Shown piece by piece: positions 34,978-44,452 of a stretch of 64,000 nucleotides of DNA. Position 1 is the first letter of the stretch; each line of letters opens with the position of its first letter. The DNA comes from Lachnospiraceae bacterium (lineage in GTDB: Bacteria > Bacillota > Clostridia > Lachnospirales > Lachnospiraceae). A model generated the notes under the pieces. That model was not told the origin of the DNA and made no database searches. It was given only the letters and a program-made list of their open reading frames with translations. The stretch is from the NCBI GenBank assembly GCA_024403615.1, contig JAKSRM010000001.1, positions 1 through 64,000 of the forward strand, written 5' to 3'. The translations under genes were made by a program, and so were the position numbers.

Positions 34978-35547
34978 ATGAACAAAAGTATCATTTTAGT
35001 AGGCGTTGGCGGACAGGGAACCATCACTACATCATCTATCCTTTCCAAAGGATTAATCGAAAATGGATTTGACGTAAAGATGAGCGAAATCCACGGTATG
35101 AGCCAGCGTGGCGGTACGGTAGTAACTCAGATTAAATATGGCGAGAAAGTTTATTCTCCAATCATCGGCGACGGTGAAGCAGATGTTATCGTTTCTTTCG
35201 AAAAACTGGAAGCTTTAAGAGCTCTTCCATATCTGAAAGAAGGCGGCGTTATCGTAACCGATACTCGTGAGATTTATCCGATGCCAGTACTGACCGGCGA
35301 AACCGATTATCCGGGAGATGCCATTGAACAGTTAAAGGCAGTAGTTCCAAAGGTTATCGTAGTAGAAGCTGCAAAAGTTGCAGAAGAACTGGGAAATGTA
35401 AAAGCACAGAATATCGTTCTTTTAGGCGCTTTAGTAAAACAGCTGGGAATCGACGGAATTGACTGGAAAGCAATCGTAGCGAAAAGCGTTCCGGCAAAAA
35501 CCGTTGACCTCAACCTGGCGGCTTTTGATAAAGGCTACAACATGTAA
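34978..35547 (+). CDS. iorB: Indolepyruvate ferredoxin oxidoreductase, beta subunit
   Basis: The 189-residue gamma-domain subunit starts KSIILVGVGGQGTITTSSIL with the glycine-rich loop of the family and continues MSEIHGMSQRGGTV, the CoA-binding region. It is the partner of IorA. The ATG at 34978 is one base after the iorA stop, with AGGTGA upstream, so the two subunits are translated together. An in-frame GTG at 34969 within iorA is less likely. Confidence 0.95.
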   Translation: MNKSIILVGVGGQGTITTSSILSKGLIENGFDVKMSEIHGMSQRGGTVVTQIKYGEKVYSPIIGDGEADVIVSFEKLEALRALPYLKEGGVIVTDTREIYPMPVLTGETDYPGDAIEQLKAVVPKVIVVEAAKVAEELGNVKAQNIVLLGALVKQLGIDGIDWKAIVAKSVPAKTVDLNLAAFDKGYNM

Positions 35548-35558
35548 TAAAAAACTAA

Positions 35559-35582
35559 CAGGCAGGATGAACATCCTGCCTG
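35559..35582 (+). promoter_or_regulatory. Intercistronic hairpin between iorB and ptb
   Basis: CAGGCAGGATG (35559-35569) and CATCCTGCCTG (35572-35582) can pair over 11 bases, with flanking CTAACA/TGTTAG able to extend it. No T-tract follows, so read-through into ptb is expected. Confidence 0.6.
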
Positions 35583-35608
35583 CTTAATGTTAGCTATAGG
35601 AGCACAAA

Positions 35609-36535
35609 ATGAAATATAGAAATTTTGATGAAATTATCAAGCAACTGGAAGGCAAAGACGTTTTAAGTAGAGTCGTAGTCGCTGCTGCAAATGATGACCA
35701 TACCTTAGGTGCTGTTAAAATGGCAGTAGATAAAGGCCTGATTAAACCGGTTCTGGTTGGCCATAAAGAGGAAATCTTAAAGGTCTGCAAAGAAGTAGGT
35801 CTGGAAGTTCCGGACGAAGACATTTATGACGAGCCGGATGATGCTGCTGCAGCTTGGAAAGCGGTAGACCTGATTCATGAAGGCAAGGCAGAAGTCTTAA
35901 TGAAAGGAAAACTGGACAGCAACGTATATCTGAAAGCTGTTATTAATAAAGAGCATGGTTTAAGAAAAGAAGATGCTGGAACCATCAGTGTATTTACCGC
36001 TCATGAAGTTCCAACTACTGGAAGAATTTATGTGCCAGTAGAAGGCGGTATGATTCCTTATCCAACCTTAGAGCAGAAAAGAGATATTATTCAGAACACC
36101 GTTAACGCTATGATTTCTTTAGGCTGGACGGACATTAAAGTTGGCGTTCTTGCCTGCAAAGAAAAAATGGATCCCAAAATGCCGGAGACCGTGGATGCAG
36201 ACGAATTAAAGAAAATGAATGAGCGTGGCGAAATTACGGGATGTATCGTAGACGGACCAGTATCCTTTGACTGTGCTTGCAGCAAAGAAATCGCTGAATT
36301 TAAGGGATACGATTCTCCAATCGCCGGAGAATGTGATGTTCTGTTAGCTCCAAATATCCATGCAGGAAATATTATGGGCAAAATGATGTCCGTATTATGT
36401 GGCAGCCGTTTTGGCAGCTTCCTGGTAGGAACCACTTATCCGGTAGTTTTCTCCAGCAGAGGATCTACCTCCGATGAAAAATTTGTTTCCATCTGTCTGG
36501 CAGCAATTTCTGCCATGAATTCAAAAGGGGAGTAA
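35609..36535 (+). CDS. ptb: Phosphate butyryltransferase
   Basis: Ptb swaps CoA for phosphate on butyryl-CoA or similar short acyl-CoAs. The 308-residue protein has the PTA_PTB fold: VVVAAANDDHTLGAVKMAV, VLMKGKLDSNVYLKAV near residue 100, ECDVLLAPNIHAGNIMGKMM and the closing VFSSRGSTSDEKFVSICLA. AGGAG lies eight bases upstream of the ATG. Its place between iorAB and buk suggests that it takes the acyl-CoA made by IorAB. Confidence 0.93.
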   Translation: MKYRNFDEIIKQLEGKDVLSRVVVAAANDDHTLGAVKMAVDKGLIKPVLVGHKEEILKVCKEVGLEVPDEDIYDEPDDAAAAWKAVDLIHEGKAEVLMKGKLDSNVYLKAVINKEHGLRKEDAGTISVFTAHEVPTTGRIYVPVEGGMIPYPTLEQKRDIIQNTVNAMISLGWTDIKVGVLACKEKMDPKMPETVDADELKKMNERGEITGCIVDGPVSFDCACSKEIAEFKGYDSPIAGECDVLLAPNIHAGNIMGKMMSVLCGSRFGSFLVGTTYPVVFSSRGSTSDEKFVSICLAAISAMNSKGE

Positions 36536-36539
36536 AACA

Positions 36540-37619
36540 ATGGAAAAATTATTGGTAATGAACCCTGGCTCAACATCCACAAAAATCGCTGTTTATGAAG
36601 ATGAAAAGCCGTTATTTACAGAAAGCATTTCCCATTCTGCAGAAGAATTGGCTCAGTTTGATGAAATTACGGATCAGTTTGAATTCCGGAAAGATACCAT
36701 CATTAAATCCATGGAGGAGCATGGCATTGCTCTGGAAGATTTAACTGCTATCGTAAGCAGATGTGGCCTTCTTCCACCGATTGAAGCAGGTGCTTATAAA
36801 GTAAACGAAGACATGGTTTGGCAGATGAAATACAATCCACAGAACAACCATGCTTCCAACGTAGGAGCTCCGATTGCATGGGCCTTAAGCCAGCAGCTGA
36901 ATATCCCAGCTTTTGTATATGATGGAATTACTGTAGATGAAATGATTCCACTTACGAAAATTACGGGATTTAAAGGCATGCGCAGAAAAGCTTTAGGCCA
37001 CAACCTGAACATGAGAGCTGCTGCAAAACGTTGGGAAAAAGAGACAGGAAAACCTTATGACCAGTCCAATCTGGTTATTGCCCATTTAGGTGGCGGTATT
37101 ACGGAATCCTTACATTCTATGGGAAGAATCATTGACTTCGTTAGCGACGAAGAAGGTCCGTTCTCTCCAGAACGTACCGGCGGTCTGCCTTTATTCCAGG
37201 TAGTAGATATGGCATTCTCCGGAGAATATGACCAGAAATCCATGATGAAGGAAATCAAAGGAAAAGGTGGTCTCCTTTCTCATTTAGGCACTACGTCCTC
37301 ACCGGAAATTGAAAAAAGAATTGAAGAAGGCGATGAGTATGCAAAACTTGTATATGAAGCTATGACCTTATCGGTAGCAAAGCATATCGCAGCTCTTTCT
37401 ACAACCGTTAACGGAAAAGTTGACGCGATTATTCTTACTGGTGGACTTGCAAAATCTGACATGATTCCAAAAATGATTGCAGACAGAGTAGAGTTTATCG
37501 CTCCGGTTGTTGTATATCCGGGTGAAAATGAAATGGATTCTCTCGCTTTCGGTGCATTAAGAGTATTACGTGGCGAAGAAGAAGCAAAAACCTTTGTAAA
37601 AGTTGAAGGAAAAATCTGA
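36540..37619 (+). CDS. buk: Butyrate kinase (second copy, ior operon)
   Basis: A 359-residue acyl kinase with PGSTSTK (9-15), VIAHLGGGITESLH and AIILTGGLAKSD. It makes ATP from the acyl phosphate supplied by Ptb. It differs from the copy at 5005 in sequence and length. It lies five bases after ptb and its stop overlaps the gntR start (TGATG). The substrate range may include aryl-acetyl and branched acyl phosphates, judging by the operon. Confidence 0.94.
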   Translation: MEKLLVMNPGSTSTKIAVYEDEKPLFTESISHSAEELAQFDEITDQFEFRKDTIIKSMEEHGIALEDLTAIVSRCGLLPPIEAGAYKVNEDMVWQMKYNPQNNHASNVGAPIAWALSQQLNIPAFVYDGITVDEMIPLTKITGFKGMRRKALGHNLNMRAAAKRWEKETGKPYDQSNLVIAHLGGGITESLHSMGRIIDFVSDEEGPFSPERTGGLPLFQVVDMAFSGEYDQKSMMKEIKGKGGLLSHLGTTSSPEIEKRIEEGDEYAKLVYEAMTLSVAKHIAALSTTVNGKVDAIILTGGLAKSDMIPKMIADRVEFIAPVVVYPGENEMDSLAFGALRVLRGEEEAKTFVKVEGKI

Positions 37620-38299
37620 TGACTGGAAAACCAGAAGAAGCGGAAAATAAAAGTAAGCAAATATATAAAGATGTTTTGTGGAAAATCATCCGTCTGGAAT
37701 ATATGCCTGGAGATAAGATCAGCGAAAATGAACTTTGTTCGATTTATGGAACGACCAGACATAATGTTCGGGGTGCTTTATCGGTGCTGAAAGAAAAAGG
37801 CTTCGTGGAAATATATCCACAGAGAGGAACCTTTGTTAGTCTGTTAAAGATTGATCATCTGCATCAGGTACTGTTTATCCGGGAAGCCATTGAACAGGAA
37901 GCTTTTTACGAGCTTATTACGGGAGGAATTGATCCGAAGTATCTGAAAACTTTGAAAAAGCTTGTTTCGGAGCAGGAAAAAACCGGCGGAATTATCAAAA
38001 ATCCAGAGGAGTTTTTCAATTTGGACGATGAATTCCATGCGACGTTGGTAAAGGCTATCGGAAAAGAAGCCTCTCTTTCGATGCTGAAGGATGCTCATAT
38101 GCATACTCGTAGATGGAGAAATATAGGACTAGATACCTTAGAGCCGGTAGATAATCTGACTGCGGAGCATGAAAAACTTATTGAAGCCATTGAAACTGGA
38201 AATTGGAGAGCGGGAAGAGACGTGATCCATAACCATATCAATGCAGTAATAAGCTATAGTGAAAAGGCTATGGCGAAACATCCAAAATATTTTGCATAA
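37619..38299 (+). CDS. GntR-family transcriptional regulator (FadR/FCD type)
   Basis: A 226-residue regulator: winged helix at residues 14-80 with GDKISENELCSIYGTTRHNVRGAL, then an all-helical FCD ligand-binding domain with the acidic and histidine residues EFHATL and HNHIN that hold a metal in this family. It overlaps the buk stop by one base and so is made with the ior operon, which makes autoregulation by a fermentation intermediate likely. Confidence 0.9.
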   Translation: MTGKPEEAENKSKQIYKDVLWKIIRLEYMPGDKISENELCSIYGTTRHNVRGALSVLKEKGFVEIYPQRGTFVSLLKIDHLHQVLFIREAIEQEAFYELITGGIDPKYLKTLKKLVSEQEKTGGIIKNPEEFFNLDDEFHATLVKAIGKEASLSMLKDAHMHTRRWRNIGLDTLEPVDNLTAEHEKLIEAIETGNWRAGRDVIHNHINAVISYSEKAMAKHPKYFA

Positions 38300-38350
38300 A
38301 TTTTAAACAGTTTCTTTGGTGAAAATTGATAAAAAGTCAAAGAGGAATTG

Positions 38351-38379
38351 TTGCAAATTAGAAGTTGATTTGATAGAAT
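38351..38379 (+). promoter_or_regulatory. Promoter of the DUF1846 gene
   Basis: TTGCAA (38351-38356), 17 bases, TAGAAT (38374-38379) with an extended TGA before the -10. Confidence 0.65.
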
Positions 38380-38414
38380 ACGATTTTAATAAGGCAGAGC
38401 GTTAAAGTAAGAAA

Positions 38415-39881
38415 ATGGTTAAAGAAATAGGATTTGACAACGAAGAATATTTAAGAATGCAGTCAGAACGGATTCGCGAAAGAATCAACCGTTTTGATAA
38501 TAAGCTGTACCTGGAATTCGGTGGGAAGTTATTTGATGATTTTCATGCAGCAAGAGTCCTTCCGGGTTTTAAAGCGGACAGCAAGCTTCAGATGCTTCTG
38601 ACCATGGCGGATCAGGCGGAAATTGTTATGGTAGTCAGCGCAGAAGATATTGAGCATAGTAAAGAGCGTGAAGATTTAGGCATTACTTACGGAAGCGATG
38701 TTTTAAGATTAATTGATGTTTACAGAAATAAAGGTCTGTTTGTAGGAAGCGTAGTTATTACGAAGTATATTAATACTCATTCCGTACAACGGTTGGAGGA
38801 TAAGTTAGTTACCAGTGGATTAAGGGTATATCATCATTACCTGATTCCGGGCTATCCGACCAATGTCCCGTTTGTTATCAGCGACGAGGGTTACGGGAAA
38901 AACGATTACATTGAAACTACCAGACCTTTAATTATTGTTACGGCCCCTGGCCCCGGCTCGGGAAAGATGAGTACTTGCCTTTCCCAGTTATATCACGAAC
39001 ACAAGCGTGGTATTAACGCCGGATATGCAAAGTTCGAAACTTTCCCGATTTGGAACCTGCCTCTGGATCATCCAGTAAACCTGGCCTATGAAGCAGCAAC
39101 AGCGGATTTAAACGATATTAATATGATCGACCCATACCATCTGAAAGCTTATGGTGAAACTACTGTAAACTACAACAGAGACGTGGAAATCTACCCTGTT
39201 CTGAACGCCATGTTTGAGGAAATCTATGGCAAAAGCCCATATGCGTCACCAACTGATATGGGAGTTAATATGGCTGGTTATTGCATTACCGATGACGATG
39301 TATGCAGAGAAGCCTCACGACAGGAAATCATTCGCAGATACTACAAAGCTTTGGCTGGAGTAGCGGATGGTAAAAAAGAATTAGAAGAAGTTAATAAGAT
39401 TAAGGTTTTAATGAGTCAGGAGAATATCTCTATTGAAGACCGTAAGGTTGTGAAAGCGGCTCAGGAGCGAGCAAAGGAAACCGGCGATGTAGCCACAGCA
39501 ATCGAGCTGAAAGATGGCACCATCATTACCGGAAAGACCGGAGCTCTTTTAGGACCTTCTGCAGCTTGCCTGATTAAGGCGATTAAGTATCTGGCTGGTA
39601 TTCCGGAAGAAATTGATATTCTTTCTCCAGAGAGTATAGCACCAATCCAGAAACTGAAGACCCAGTATCTTGGCAGCAGGAATCCGAGACTTCATCCGGA
39701 TGAGGTATTAGTTGCTCTTTCCAGTAATGCAGCGAAAGATTCCAGCGCGGCTCTTGCACTGGACCAGCTTCCAAAACTGAAAGATTGTGAAATCCATACC
39801 ACAGCAAAACTTTCTGCCATAGACAGAAGAACCTTTAAGAGGCTGGGATGTGATTTAACTTATGAACCGAAAGATTTATAA
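38415..39881 (+). CDS. DUF1846 family protein
   Basis: A 488-residue soluble protein that matches the DUF1846 (UPF0371) family by its opening GFDNEEYLRMQSERIRERI, the P-loop-like APGPGSGKMSTCLSQLYHE in the middle and LGPSAACLIKAIKYLAGIP in the C-terminal part. Function is not established as far as I know; the glycine-rich loop suggests nucleotide binding. It stands alone between its own promoter and a terminator, with a weak ribosome binding site. Confidence 0.85.
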   Translation: MVKEIGFDNEEYLRMQSERIRERINRFDNKLYLEFGGKLFDDFHAARVLPGFKADSKLQMLLTMADQAEIVMVVSAEDIEHSKEREDLGITYGSDVLRLIDVYRNKGLFVGSVVITKYINTHSVQRLEDKLVTSGLRVYHHYLIPGYPTNVPFVISDEGYGKNDYIETTRPLIIVTAPGPGSGKMSTCLSQLYHEHKRGINAGYAKFETFPIWNLPLDHPVNLAYEAATADLNDINMIDPYHLKAYGETTVNYNRDVEIYPVLNAMFEEIYGKSPYASPTDMGVNMAGYCITDDDVCREASRQEIIRRYYKALAGVADGKKELEEVNKIKVLMSQENISIEDRKVVKAAQERAKETGDVATAIELKDGTIITGKTGALLGPSAACLIKAIKYLAGIPEEIDILSPESIAPIQKLKTQYLGSRNPRLHPDEVLVALSSNAAKDSSAALALDQLPKLKDCEIHTTAKLSAIDRRTFKRLGCDLTYEPKDL

Positions 39882-39905
39882 GTAAAAAAATAAAAAGACT
39901 TGTTG

Positions 39906-39940
39906 GCGGGCCAGGGGATTTCCCCAGCCCGCTTAAATTT
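39906..39940 (+). terminator. GC-rich hairpin, probable terminator
   Basis: GCGGGC (39906-39911) with GCCCGC (39927-39932), and GGGG (39914-39917) with CCCC (39922-39925), followed by TTAAATTTT. The T-tract is imperfect. Confidence 0.65.
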
Positions 39941-39963
39941 TATAATAATTACAGGTGAGAATT

Positions 39964-41508
39964 ATGAATAATGTTTTTTGGATTATATTAGCTTTTGTTA
40001 TTTACATTGTATTTATGATACTGATTGGAGCTTTCTATTCTAGAAAGACCCAGAATGCGGAAGACTATTTCCTCGGTGGAAGAGGACTTGGTGGTTGGGT
40101 TGCTGCCATGAGTGCCCAGGCGTCGGATATGAGCGGCTGGCTGTTAATGGGTCTTCCGGGATCTATCTACATGTTAGGAACCGGTGAACTTTGGGTTTCT
40201 ATCGGATTATTTTTAGGAACCTTATTGAACTGGATTATTGTTGCCGGAAGATTGAGAAGATATACCATTCGTGCCAACAATTCGGTTACCTTACCAGAAT
40301 ATTTTGAAAATCGTTTCCACGACATGACAAAATCTCTGATTCTGGTATCTGCTATTGTATTTGTTATTTTCTTCCTGGTTTATACTGCTTCTGCTTTAAG
40401 CTCTGGTGCCAAGCTGTTTAACATCGTATTTGGTCTGGACTATAAAGTAGCTCTTTTAATTGGTACTCTGGTTATTTTAGTTTATACCTATCTGGGTGGT
40501 TTCATGGCAGTTTGCGTAACCGACTTTATTCAGGGCCTTCTGATGCTGGCCATGATTCTGGCAGTTCCAATCATTCTTTTATTTGTTATTGACCCATCTT
40601 CTATTTCTGCAACCTTAGACGCTTCCGGAGTTGCAGGTGGAGCAGCTTCCTATTTGAATCTGTTTAAGTCCGGAGAAAGTGCAATTAGTTGGACAACCAT
40701 TGTTTCCGGATTAGCATGGGGCCTTGGATATTGTGGTATGCCTCATATCTTAGTAAGATTCATGGCAATCAAGTCCGAAAAAGAATTAAAGAAATCAAGA
40801 GTTATTGCAAACGTATGGAACTTCCTGGCTTTAGGAATCGTATCCGTTTTAGCAATTCTCGCAAGAGTATATCTGTTCCCAAGAGTTGGTGTGTTAGCAG
40901 ATAGTGAAAACGTAGTCGTTATGACCGTAAAAGAATTGTTTACCAACCAGTATACGCTTCCATTCCTGGCAGGTATTCTCCTTTGTGCGATTCTTGCGGC
41001 AATTATGAGTACGGCAGATTCCCAGTTGTTAGTTACAGCCTCTGCCGTATCCAAAGATATCTATGCGGATGTTATTAAAAAAGGAAAGAACGTTGATGAG
41101 AAGAAAATCTTATGGCTTAGCCGTATCGTTGTTGTAGCCGTAGCTGTGATTGCTTTCTTCATTGCATGGAATCCAAACAGCTCCATTATGGGGCTGGTAA
41201 GTGATGCCTGGGCTGGTTTAGGCGCAGCTTTTGGTCCAGTTGTAGTTCTTTCTCTCTATTGGAAGAAGACCACAAAGACTGGTGCATTAAGCGGAATTAT
41301 CGCAGGTGCCTTAACCGTTATTATTTGGGATTACATTCCATTCATTGGTGGACAGACCATTGGAACCGTTACAGGCTTGTATTCCTTAATCGTTGGATTT
41401 ATAATTGGTCTTGCTGCAGTAATTATTGGTAGCTTGGTAGGAAAACCTGCTACAGAAGAGATGCTGCAAGAATTTGATGATGTAAAATTTAAAAGAGTAA
41501 ATGGTTAA
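39964..41508 (+). CDS. putP: Sodium/proline symporter
   Basis: A sodium:solute symporter of 514 residues with about 13 membrane helices. It carries the family's GGRGLGGWVAAMSAQASDMSGWLLMG loop and helix 2 region in shortened form, VYTYLGGFMAVCVTDFIQ and STADSQLLV, matching PutP. It imports proline with sodium and could also supply osmoprotection. ATG 39964 is preferred, since AGGTGAG is five bases upstream; the GTG at 39955 lies inside that site. Single gene with a strong terminator. Confidence 0.92.
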   Translation: MNNVFWIILAFVIYIVFMILIGAFYSRKTQNAEDYFLGGRGLGGWVAAMSAQASDMSGWLLMGLPGSIYMLGTGELWVSIGLFLGTLLNWIIVAGRLRRYTIRANNSVTLPEYFENRFHDMTKSLILVSAIVFVIFFLVYTASALSSGAKLFNIVFGLDYKVALLIGTLVILVYTYLGGFMAVCVTDFIQGLLMLAMILAVPIILLFVIDPSSISATLDASGVAGGAASYLNLFKSGESAISWTTIVSGLAWGLGYCGMPHILVRFMAIKSEKELKKSRVIANVWNFLALGIVSVLAILARVYLFPRVGVLADSENVVVMTVKELFTNQYTLPFLAGILLCAILAAIMSTADSQLLVTASAVSKDIYADVIKKGKNVDEKKILWLSRIVVVAVAVIAFFIAWNPNSSIMGLVSDAWAGLGAAFGPVVVLSLYWKKTTKTGALSGIIAGALTVIIWDYIPFIGGQTIGTVTGLYSLIVGFIIGLAAVIIGSLVGKPATEEMLQEFDDVKFKRVNG

Positions 41509-41515
41509 TAAAAAA

Positions 41516-41543
41516 CAAAAACGGGTGCCTGGCACCCGTTTTT
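41516..41543 (+). terminator. Intrinsic terminator of putP
   Basis: ACGGGTGC (41521-41528) pairs with GCACCCGT (41532-41539), with A-run upstream and TTTT downstream. Confidence 0.9.
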
Positions 41544-41567
41544 GAAGGAATATTTTTGGAGGATACT

Positions 41568-42338
41568 ATGGAAGATAATTTTGCAAAAGAGTACAGCGAC
41601 TACGACAAAAGTTTTTATGATGCAGAAAGCAATTCAATTCAGTGGATTGATCTGGAAACCTGGGAAAGAAAAAGATTATTTTATAACTACCTGGGAACGG
41701 ATCTGCCATATATTATTTTGACCGCAAATGTAGATGTAACCCCAATCCGGGCTTTTGCAAAGAGACATCACGTTTCCTTTAACAATTGCATGGTTTATAT
41801 GTGCATGAAAGTTATTGATTCCATAGAGAACTATCGCTATCGTTTTATTGATGGAAAGCCGTTTATCATCGATCATACCAGACCGATTGTGAACCATATC
41901 AAACAGGGCGAAGAATTGTTTGTTATGGGTGAAGGTCCATGGCCATGTGACGATATTCTGGAGTTCTGCAGAATCTGCCACGAAAACCAGGAAGCAGCAG
42001 AGCCAGACGATATGCAAGGAAGAGTTCGCCATAAATTAGATATTATCAACTTTACCAGTATTTACTGGGTTCAGTACACTGGCTTCATCCGTACCATTAT
42101 TGAGGACGGTGTAGATAATGCTCCAAAATTCAGTTTTGGTAAATTCTTTAAGGGACCATTGTGGGCAGGAGATGCCGGAAATGGAGCTGCTTGTGAAGAA
42201 CTGGGAATCGGAGCGGACGAACGAATCTGGATGCCAATTTCCAACCAGACTCACCATGGTTTAATGGACGGAAGACATGTAGGCCTGTTCTATAACCGCC
42301 TGAAAGAAGAAATTGACAAGTTTGATTTTACCAAATAA
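41568..42338 (+). CDS. Chloramphenicol acetyltransferase-like protein (CAT fold)
   Basis: A 256-residue protein of the CAT superfamily: W-x-R near residue 31, FNNCMVYMCMKVI (like the family's F-x-x-x-C/Y helix), a PF-I-DGKPF-like stretch and the catalytic motif THHGLMDGRHVG near residue 230, with the active His in HH-x3-DG. It is somewhat longer than CAT (about 215) and has an extended N-terminal acidic region. It may acetylate another small substrate; resistance cannot be inferred. GGAGG sits five bases ahead of ATG 41568. Confidence 0.85.
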   Translation: MEDNFAKEYSDYDKSFYDAESNSIQWIDLETWERKRLFYNYLGTDLPYIILTANVDVTPIRAFAKRHHVSFNNCMVYMCMKVIDSIENYRYRFIDGKPFIIDHTRPIVNHIKQGEELFVMGEGPWPCDDILEFCRICHENQEAAEPDDMQGRVRHKLDIINFTSIYWVQYTGFIRTIIEDGVDNAPKFSFGKFFKGPLWAGDAGNGAACEELGIGADERIWMPISNQTHHGLMDGRHVGLFYNRLKEEIDKFDFTK

Positions 42339-42380
42339 GCAGAGAAACACATAAAATTCATATAAAAAATGAAAAAAGCA

Positions 42381-42410
42381 TTAGCACTCTTCGACGAAGA
42401 GTGCTAAAAT
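42381..42410 (+). promoter_or_regulatory. CIRCE operator (HrcA site) and -10 box of htpG
   Basis: TTAGCACTC (42381-42389), nine bases, GAGTGCTAA (42399-42407): an exact match to the CIRCE consensus. TAAAAT at 42405-42410 overlaps its right arm and may be the -10. HrcA binding would block htpG transcription in the absence of stress. Confidence 0.9.
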
Positions 42411-42454
42411 ATTGTCAAAGACAATGAATGATATGACTAAAAGGAGTGATTGAC

Positions 42455-44383
42455 ATGAGTAAGGAAAAAGGAAGTTTATCCATTAATAGTGAGAATATAT
42501 TTCCTATCATCAAAAAGTGGCTGTATTCCGACCATGATATTTTTATTCGTGAATTAGTTTCAAACGGTTGTGATGCTATTACGAAACTGCGCAAATTAGA
42601 AGTTATGGGTGAGTATCAGTTCCCAGAAGGAAATCATTTTGAAATTCAGGTGATTGCGAACCCTACGAAAAAGACCTTGAAGTTTATTGATAACGGAATT
42701 GGTATGACCGCAGATGAAGTAAACGAATACATTAACCAGATTGCGTTCAGTGGAGCTACCGATTTTCTGGAGAAGTATAAAGACAAAGCCAACGAAGACC
42801 AGATTATTGGCCATTTCGGCTTAGGCTTTTATTCTGCTTTCATGGTAGCAGATAAGGTAACCATCGAGACTCTTTCTTATAAAGAAGGTGCTAAAGCTGT
42901 TTATTGGGAATGCGACGGTGGAACGGAATATGAAATGTCAGATTCCGATAAAGAAAATGTCGGAACAGAAATTACGTTGTATCTGAACAGCGATTGTTAC
43001 GAATTCAGTAATGAGTATCGGGTAAAAGAAGTCTTGCACAAATACTGCAGCTTCATGCCGGAAGAAATCTATTTCGTAAATACAGAAACTATCGGTAAGA
43101 AAAAGTCGGAAGAAACTCAGGAAGTTCTGGATGAAAATGGAAATCCGGTAGAAGCAGAAGAACCAAAGCCGATCAATGAAACCCATCCGTTATGGACCAA
43201 ACATCCGAATAGTTGTACGAAAGAAGAGTATATTAATTTCTACCGTACCGTATTTAATGATTATAAAGAGCCGTTATTCTGGATTCATCTGAACATGGAT
43301 TATCCGTTTAATTTAAAGGGAATCTTATTCTTTCCACAGATCAACAACCAGTATGACAGCATGGAAGGAACTATTAAGTTATATAACAATCAGGTATTTA
43401 TTGCCGATAACATTAAAGAGGTTATTCCGGAATTCTTAATGCTGTTGAAAGGCGTTATTGATTGTCCGGACCTGCCGTTAAACGTATCCAGAAGTGCGTT
43501 GCAGAATGATGGCTTTGTAACGAAAATTTCCGATTACATCACAAAGAAGGTAGCCGATAAGCTTTCCGGTATGTATAAGACGGAAAAAGAAGAGTATGAA
43601 AAATACTGGGACGACATTAGTCCATTTATTAAATATGGCTGCTTAAGAGATGAAAAGTTCTCCGAGAAGATGAAAGATTATGTATTGTTCAAGAACCTGA
43701 ACGATAAGTATCTGACCTTTAAAGAAGCTTTGGAAGAGAACAAAGAAAAACATGAAAATACGATTTTCTACGTTTCCGACCGTCGCCAGCAGGGCCAGTA
43801 CATTAATATGTTCAAGAGCGCAAAATTAGATGCCGTTTATTTAGAGCATATTATTGATTCCAGCTTTATTACTCAGCTGGAGGCAAAAAATGAAGATGTT
43901 CATTTCTTGAGAATTGATACCGATTTGGATAAGGTATTCCAGAAGAGAACTTCCAAGAAGGATCAGGAAGTGTTGGACGCAAAGGCCGAAAAGATCCAGG
44001 AACGTTTAAGAACCCTTACAGAAAATGAAAAATTAGAAGTAAGACTTCAGAATCTGAAAAATGCGGAAACCTCTTCTATGCTGACCGTTTCAGAAGAAAG
44101 CAAACGTATGGAAGACCTGATGATGCAGATGGGCATGATGGGTATGGATAACTCTTATTTAGAGGACCTGAAACAGCCTGGAACCCTGGTTTTAAACAAT
44201 AATAACGAACTGGTGCAGTATGTGCTGACTGCCATGGAAGAAGAGCCGGAAAAGGGCAATGCGGACATGGTTTTAGAACAGCTGTATGACCTGGCAAAAC
44301 TGGGAAATGAACCACTGACACCGGAAGAAATGACAAAATTCATTGCACGCAGCAACCAGATAATGTTATTATTAACCAAGTAA
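42455..44383 (+). CDS. htpG: Molecular chaperone HtpG (Hsp90 family)
   Basis: An Hsp90 chaperone of 642 residues: GHKL ATPase domain with IRELVSNGCDAITKL, DNGIGMTADEV and GHFGLGFYSAF; middle domain with NVSRSALQND; dimerisation domain at the end. The loop SGATDFLEKYKDK lies between the ATP-site motifs. The start ATG 42455 is eight bases after AAGGAG. A perfect CIRCE element upstream puts it under HrcA; in Bacillus subtilis htpG is not a CIRCE gene. Confidence 0.97.
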   Translation: MSKEKGSLSINSENIFPIIKKWLYSDHDIFIRELVSNGCDAITKLRKLEVMGEYQFPEGNHFEIQVIANPTKKTLKFIDNGIGMTADEVNEYINQIAFSGATDFLEKYKDKANEDQIIGHFGLGFYSAFMVADKVTIETLSYKEGAKAVYWECDGGTEYEMSDSDKENVGTEITLYLNSDCYEFSNEYRVKEVLHKYCSFMPEEIYFVNTETIGKKKSEETQEVLDENGNPVEAEEPKPINETHPLWTKHPNSCTKEEYINFYRTVFNDYKEPLFWIHLNMDYPFNLKGILFFPQINNQYDSMEGTIKLYNNQVFIADNIKEVIPEFLMLLKGVIDCPDLPLNVSRSALQNDGFVTKISDYITKKVADKLSGMYKTEKEEYEKYWDDISPFIKYGCLRDEKFSEKMKDYVLFKNLNDKYLTFKEALEENKEKHENTIFYVSDRRQQGQYINMFKSAKLDAVYLEHIIDSSFITQLEAKNEDVHFLRIDTDLDKVFQKRTSKKDQEVLDAKAEKIQERLRTLTENEKLEVRLQNLKNAETSSMLTVSEESKRMEDLMMQMGMMGMDNSYLEDLKQPGTLVLNNNNELVQYVLTAMEEEPEKGNADMVLEQLYDLAKLGNEPLTPEEMTKFIARSNQIMLLLTK

Positions 44384-44452
44384 GAAAGCACTGAATGGGA
44401 GCCGGAAGACGCCGGCAATCTTCAGTCAAAATATATTAAAAGGAGTTTTATT

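Noticed and set aside
41568..42338. Chloramphenicol resistance gene
   Set aside because: The CAT-like fold alone does not show resistance; the protein is longer than typical CATs and sits among housekeeping genes with no mobile elements nearby.
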